From an uncultured Serinicoccus sp. (lineage in GTDB: Bacteria > Actinomycetota > Actinomycetes > Actinomycetales > Dermatophilaceae): a stretch of 64,000 bases of DNA. The stretch is from NCBI RefSeq assembly GCF_947500995.1, contig NZ_CANMUA010000002.1, positions 248,001 through 312,000 of the forward strand, read 5' to 3'. Under the pieces are notes generated by a model. That model saw nothing but the letters and a program-made list of their open reading frames with translations. It did no database searches and was not told the DNA's origin. Numbering within the stretch: position 1 is the stretch's first letter; every line of letters starts with the position of its first letter. The translations under genes were made by a program, and so were the position numbers. Below, piece after piece: positions 60,816-64,000 of the stretch.

Positions 60816-62822
60816 ATGGTCGACACCACGAACCGGGCACGACGCCTGCTACGCACCGTAGCGGCGGCAGCCCTCGCGATGACCCTGAGCGTCGCGTTCC
60901 TTCCCGGGGCGGTCCAGGCCGACCCCGACGACATCGAGACGAGCGACAACATGTCGCTCGTCGACAACACCCCGAAACGGTCCCCGCTGGACCAGGGCTT
61001 CAACTCCGACATCGCGTTCTGGGGCGACTACGCCTTCCAGGGCAACTACGACGGCTTCACCATCTGGGACATCTCGCGGCCCAGGAACCCGCAGATCGTC
61101 AGCCAGGTGCTCTGCCCCGGTGGCCAGGGCGACATCTCCGTCACCGAGGACGGCTCGCTGCTCTTCTTCTCCGTCGACTACGCCCGCACCGACGACTCGT
61201 GCACCAGCGAGTCGACCAGCACGGGGAACCCGGACGGCTGGGAGGGGATGCGCATCTTCGACATCAGCAACCTGCGCAACCCCGACTACGTCGGCACCGT
61301 CGCCACCGAGTGCGGCTCGCACACGCACACCCTCGTGCCGGACGACGCCGGCGAGAGCGTCTACCTCTACGTCTCCTCCTACGGCCCCAACGCCGCCTTC
61401 CCCAACTGCCAGCCCCCGCACGACAGCATCTCCATCGTCGAGGTGCCGCTGGACGACCCGGGGGCCGCCGCGGTGGTCGCCGAGCCGGTGCTCTTCCCCG
61501 GTGGTGGCGCGCCCGGCACGAGCGGGTGCCACGACATCACGGCATACCCCGACCGCGACGTGGCCGCCGGCGCCTGCATGGGCAACGGCATCCTCATGGA
61601 CATCTCCGACCCGGTGGACCCGCAGGTCATCGACCGGGTGCGCGACAGCAACTTCGCGTTCTGGCACTCGGCGACCTTCAACAACTACGGCACCAAGGTC
61701 GTCTTCACCGACGAGCTCGGTGGCGGCGGGGCGGCGACCTGCAACGAGGAGGTCGGCCCGAACCGCGGCGCCAACGCGATCTTCGACGTGGCCGGGGCGG
61801 GGAGCTCGCGCGACCTGGTCTTCCGCAGCTACTACAAGATCCCCCGGCCCCAGAGCGACACCGAGAACTGCGTGGCCCACAACGGCTCCTTGGTGCCCGT
61901 CGTCGGTGGCGACGTCATGGTGCAGGCGTGGTACCAGGGCGGGGTCTCGGTCTTCGACTTCACCGACTCCTCGGCCCCCGAGGAGATCGGCTACTTCGAC
62001 CGCGGCGCGCTCTCGGACGACGTGCTGACGCTCGGCGGCTCGTGGTCGGCCTACTACTACAACGGCCACATCTACTCCAGCGACATCCAGCAGGGCCTGG
62101 ACGTCCTGCGGGTGCGCGGCACCAAGGGTGACCGACGGGTCACCTTCGACGTGCTCAACGCGCAGACGCAGTACCAGTACGCCGAGGGCCGCAACCGCGG
62201 CCGGGCGCCGTCCATGAGCGTCCAGGGCGACACGGCGAGCGCCCCGGTGATCCTGCCCGGGTCCCCGGGCGAGGAAGCCCGGGTTCTCAGCGCCGGGGAG
62301 GCCGATCGCATGACCGCCCAGAGCCGTGCCGAGGTGGCCGGCGTCAACGAGGCGGACGAGATGTTCATGCACATGATGGCGCCGCACCACCACCAGGCGG
62401 TCCTCATGAGCCGGATGGCCCCCAGCCGGGCGCAGAGCCCGGAGGTCAAGGCCCTGGCCGCGCGCATCCTCGTCGAGCAGGGCCTGGAGATCGACGCGAT
62501 GCAGGGCTGGCAGGCCCGCAACGACCTGCCGGTCACCGACGAGAAGGCGGCCTACCGGCAGATGATCCGGGACCCGGAGATGGTCGAGCAGATGGGTATG
62601 GCGACCCGCCAGGAGATGCGCGCCCTGCGTGGCTCCGAGGGAGCCGAGTTCGACGCCCTCTTCCTCGACCTCATGATCCCCCACCACGAGGGGGCGGTCC
62701 GGATGGCCGTCGACGCCAACCTCCACGGTGAGGACGGGTTCGTGCGCCAGTTCAGCACGGATCTCATCGTCACCCAGGAGGCGCAGATCGCCCAGATGGA
62801 GCAGATGCGCACCACGGTCTGA
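60816..62822 (+). CDS. Secreted LVIVD beta-propeller fused to DUF305
   Basis: A 668-residue exported protein, start ATG 60816 after a GGAGGTGGG site. A Sec-type signal peptide (~1-35, RRLLRT then a hydrophobic core, ending AVQA) is followed by an LVIVD-repeat beta-propeller (~45-450) with repeated FxIWDIS-type strands (TIWDISRPRNP, IFDISNLRNP, MDISDPVDP). The C-terminus carries a DUF305 domain with two His-rich helices: MAPHHHQAVLM (~519-529) and MIPHHEGAVRM (~619-629). DUF305 His/Met clusters likely bind metals such as copper. The fusion suggests an extracellular metal- or surface-binding protein. Function is not known. Confidence 0.85.
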   Translation: MVDTTNRARRLLRTVAAAALAMTLSVAFLPGAVQADPDDIETSDNMSLVDNTPKRSPLDQGFNSDIAFWGDYAFQGNYDGFTIWDISRPRNPQIVSQVLCPGGQGDISVTEDGSLLFFSVDYARTDDSCTSESTSTGNPDGWEGMRIFDISNLRNPDYVGTVATECGSHTHTLVPDDAGESVYLYVSSYGPNAAFPNCQPPHDSISIVEVPLDDPGAAAVVAEPVLFPGGGAPGTSGCHDITAYPDRDVAAGACMGNGILMDISDPVDPQVIDRVRDSNFAFWHSATFNNYGTKVVFTDELGGGGAATCNEEVGPNRGANAIFDVAGAGSSRDLVFRSYYKIPRPQSDTENCVAHNGSLVPVVGGDVMVQAWYQGGVSVFDFTDSSAPEEIGYFDRGALSDDVLTLGGSWSAYYYNGHIYSSDIQQGLDVLRVRGTKGDRRVTFDVLNAQTQYQYAEGRNRGRAPSMSVQGDTASAPVILPGSPGEEARVLSAGEADRMTAQSRAEVAGVNEADEMFMHMMAPHHHQAVLMSRMAPSRAQSPEVKALAARILVEQGLEIDAMQGWQARNDLPVTDEKAAYRQMIRDPEMVEQMGMATRQEMRALRGSEGAEFDALFLDLMIPHHEGAVRMAVDANLHGEDGFVRQFSTDLIVTQEAQIAQMEQMRTTV

Positions 62823-62833
62823 TCCGCTGACGG

Positions 62834-62863
62834 AGGGCCCGGCACCGCACGGTGCCGGGCCCT
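62834..62863 (+). terminator. Intrinsic terminator after the LVIVD-DUF305 gene
   Basis: AGGGCCCGGCACC (62834-62846), loop GCAC, and GGTGCCGGGCCCT (62851-62863) form a perfect 13-bp stem. It ends 10 nt before the stop codon of the convergent thiamine-diphosphate enzyme, so it may serve both genes. Confidence 0.85.
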
Positions 62864-62873
62864 TCGTGCCGCC

Positions 62874-64000
62874 TCAGCTGTTCACCCGGATGATCTCCTC
62901 CTGGTAGGGCGCGACCACCCCGCCGGAAACCCGGCAGTCCAGCACGAGGAAGGGCCGCTCCTCCGCAGGCTCGGCGGCCCAGGTCTCGAGTCGGTCGAGG
63001 TCGGCCAGGGTCCGCACCACCACCCCCTCGGCGCCCACGCCGCCGGCCAGGGCGGCGAAGTCGACCTGCGGGATGAGCATGGGCGGCAGCGCCAGGCCCT
63101 GCAGCCCGTAGAGGTTGACCTCGGCGCCATAGGCGGCGTCGTTCCAGACCACGGCCAGTCCCGAACCCCCGGCGACCCGCACCGCCGACTCCAGGTCGGA
63201 CAGCGCCATGAGGCCGCCGCCGTCACCGGTGGTGAGCACCACCGTCGACCCGGGCCGGGCCAGGGCCGCGCCGAGCACGGAGGGCCAGCCCAGACCGATG
63301 GACTGGAAGGCGGTGCCCACCATGATCATCCGGTCCGGCGAGGCCACCGGCCAGTACATGTTGGCCCACCCGATGAAGTGCCCGCCGTCGGAGACGACCA
63401 CCCGGTCCTGCGGCAGCAGCTCGCCGATCCGGACCGCCACCGACCGCGGGTCCAGCCGACCGTCCGGCGCGAGGTCCTCCCCCGGGTGGTAGGCGCACAG
63501 GTCACGCACGGGCACGGACTCGCGCCAGCGACCCGGTTCGTGCCCTGCCCCGGTGAGGTGTTCCGTGAGCGCCCGCGCCACGAGGGCCGCGTCACCCCGC
63601 ACGTAGCCCCCCACGTGGGGATGCGTCGCCGCCGGGGCGACGTCGACCTGGAAGAGGCGGGTGCCCGGCGCGAACAGCTCGCCGAAGCGCATGGTGAACT
63701 GGTTGAGCGAGGCGCCGAAGACGACCGCCACGTCGGCCTGGCGCACGAGGTCCAGCGCGCCCTCGGCACCCCAGCCGCCGGCCACCCCCAGGTCGTACTC
63801 CGGCCGGGGGAAGATGCTGCGCCCCAGCGAGGTGGTGGCGGTCACCGCGCCGGTCGCGTCGGCCAGCTCGCCCAGCGCCCCGCCGGCGTCCGCCAGCCAG
63901 GCGCCCCGTCCGGCCAGCAGCAGCGGACGCTGCGCCGCGCCCAGTGCGCGGGCCATCTCCCCGACGGTGCCCTCGGCGTACTCCCCGGTCGGGGCGATCG
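62874..64000 (-). CDS. Thiamine-diphosphate enzyme, acetolactate synthase-like (5' end outside window)
   Basis: Partial gene: 375 codons from the right edge to the stop at 62874. The visible part covers the end of the central domain (LLAGRGAWLADAGGALGELA, then a strand-rich section) and the full C-terminal TPP-binding domain. The latter carries GDGGGLMALSDLESAVR ... WNDAAYG, the usual GDG-x-N pattern, and FQSIGLGWPSVLGAALA. The pattern resembles acetolactate synthase/benzoylformate decarboxylase-like enzymes. No neighbour clarifies the reaction. Substrate and symbol cannot be given. Confidence 0.8.
   Translation of the reverse strand, partial: IAPTGEYAEGTVGEMARALGAAQRPLLLAGRGAWLADAGGALGELADATGAVTATTSLGRSIFPRPEYDLGVAGGWGAEGALDLVRQADVAVVFGASLNQFTMRFGELFAPGTRLFQVDVAPAATHPHVGGYVRGDAALVARALTEHLTGAGHEPGRWRESVPVRDLCAYHPGEDLAPDGRLDPRSVAVRIGELLPQDRVVVSDGGHFIGWANMYWPVASPDRMIMVGTAFQSIGLGWPSVLGAALARPGSTVVLTTGDGGGLMALSDLESAVRVAGGSGLAVVWNDAAYGAEVNLYGLQGLALPPMLIPQVDFAALAGGVGAEGVVVRTLADLDRLETWAAEPAEERPFLVLDCRVSGGVVAPYQEEIIRVNS

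Noticed and set aside
1-64000. CRISPR array, tRNA or rRNA genes
   Set aside because: No regular direct repeats with spacers, no cloverleaf-like segment and no rRNA-like conserved stretch were noticed in either strand.

Overview
The window is high-GC actinobacterial DNA (roughly 70% G+C by eye). It has GTG and TTG starts, tightly overlapping operons, an Lsr2-type DNA-binding domain, a DUF222/HNH gene, a small WXG100/type VII secretion-like cluster, and several genes whose start codon lies 6-7 nt after a TAnnnT -10 box (leaderless style). The gene mix fits Micrococcales, probably the Intrasporangiaceae/Ornithinimicrobiaceae group; this is an inference. No rRNA, tRNA, CRISPR array, integrase or transposase was seen.

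Positions 1 to about 31,000 form a dense defence island. A minus-strand operon runs from 16955 off the left edge: an unrecognised 687-aa protein, a DrmD-like SNF2 helicase, a large adenine-type DNA methylase, a 2120-aa DUF1998 helicase with a nuclease-like C-terminal part, and a UvrD-like helicase with a RelE-like N-terminus (cut by the edge). It resembles class 1 DISARM but has no free-standing DrmA, DrmB or DrmC. The target-recognition part of the methylase is clearly AT-richer than its flanks. After a DUF6994-like gene, a plus-strand operon (17910-24105) encodes a DUF6361 protein, a phospholipase-D-fold protein and an SNF2-like helicase, a trio I cannot tie to a named system. It is followed by EcsC-like and HhH-GPD-like proteins, an XPB-like helicase with a C-terminal SHOCT domain, and a HelD-like helicase with an inserted nuclease.

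Positions 31,000 to 40,600 hold a lipoprotein, a frameshifted nucleotidyltransferase with a small partner, a PhdYeFM/PIN toxin-antitoxin pair with a leaderless promoter and possible operators, a SWIM-SNF2 ATPase, a DUF222/HNH protein, an ERCC4-Lsr2 fusion and an EVE-like protein. Positions 40,700 to 46,250 hold an SDR, a zinc alcohol dehydrogenase, an SRPBCC protein, a secreted DUF6351 esterase-like protein and a possible secretion chaperone.

Positions 46,338 to 49,504 are a five-gene, fully overlapping type VII-like operon. A phosphatidylcholine-synthase-like gene follows. After a secreted nuclease and an SRPBCC gene comes a choline module (betaine aldehyde dehydrogenase, choline dehydrogenase, BCCT transporter), so choline may be imported, oxidised to betaine and possibly also put into phosphatidylcholine. 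The right end holds a GlcD/GlcF-type flavin/iron-sulfur dehydrogenase, a secreted LVIVD-DUF305 fusion and a partial thiamine-diphosphate enzyme.
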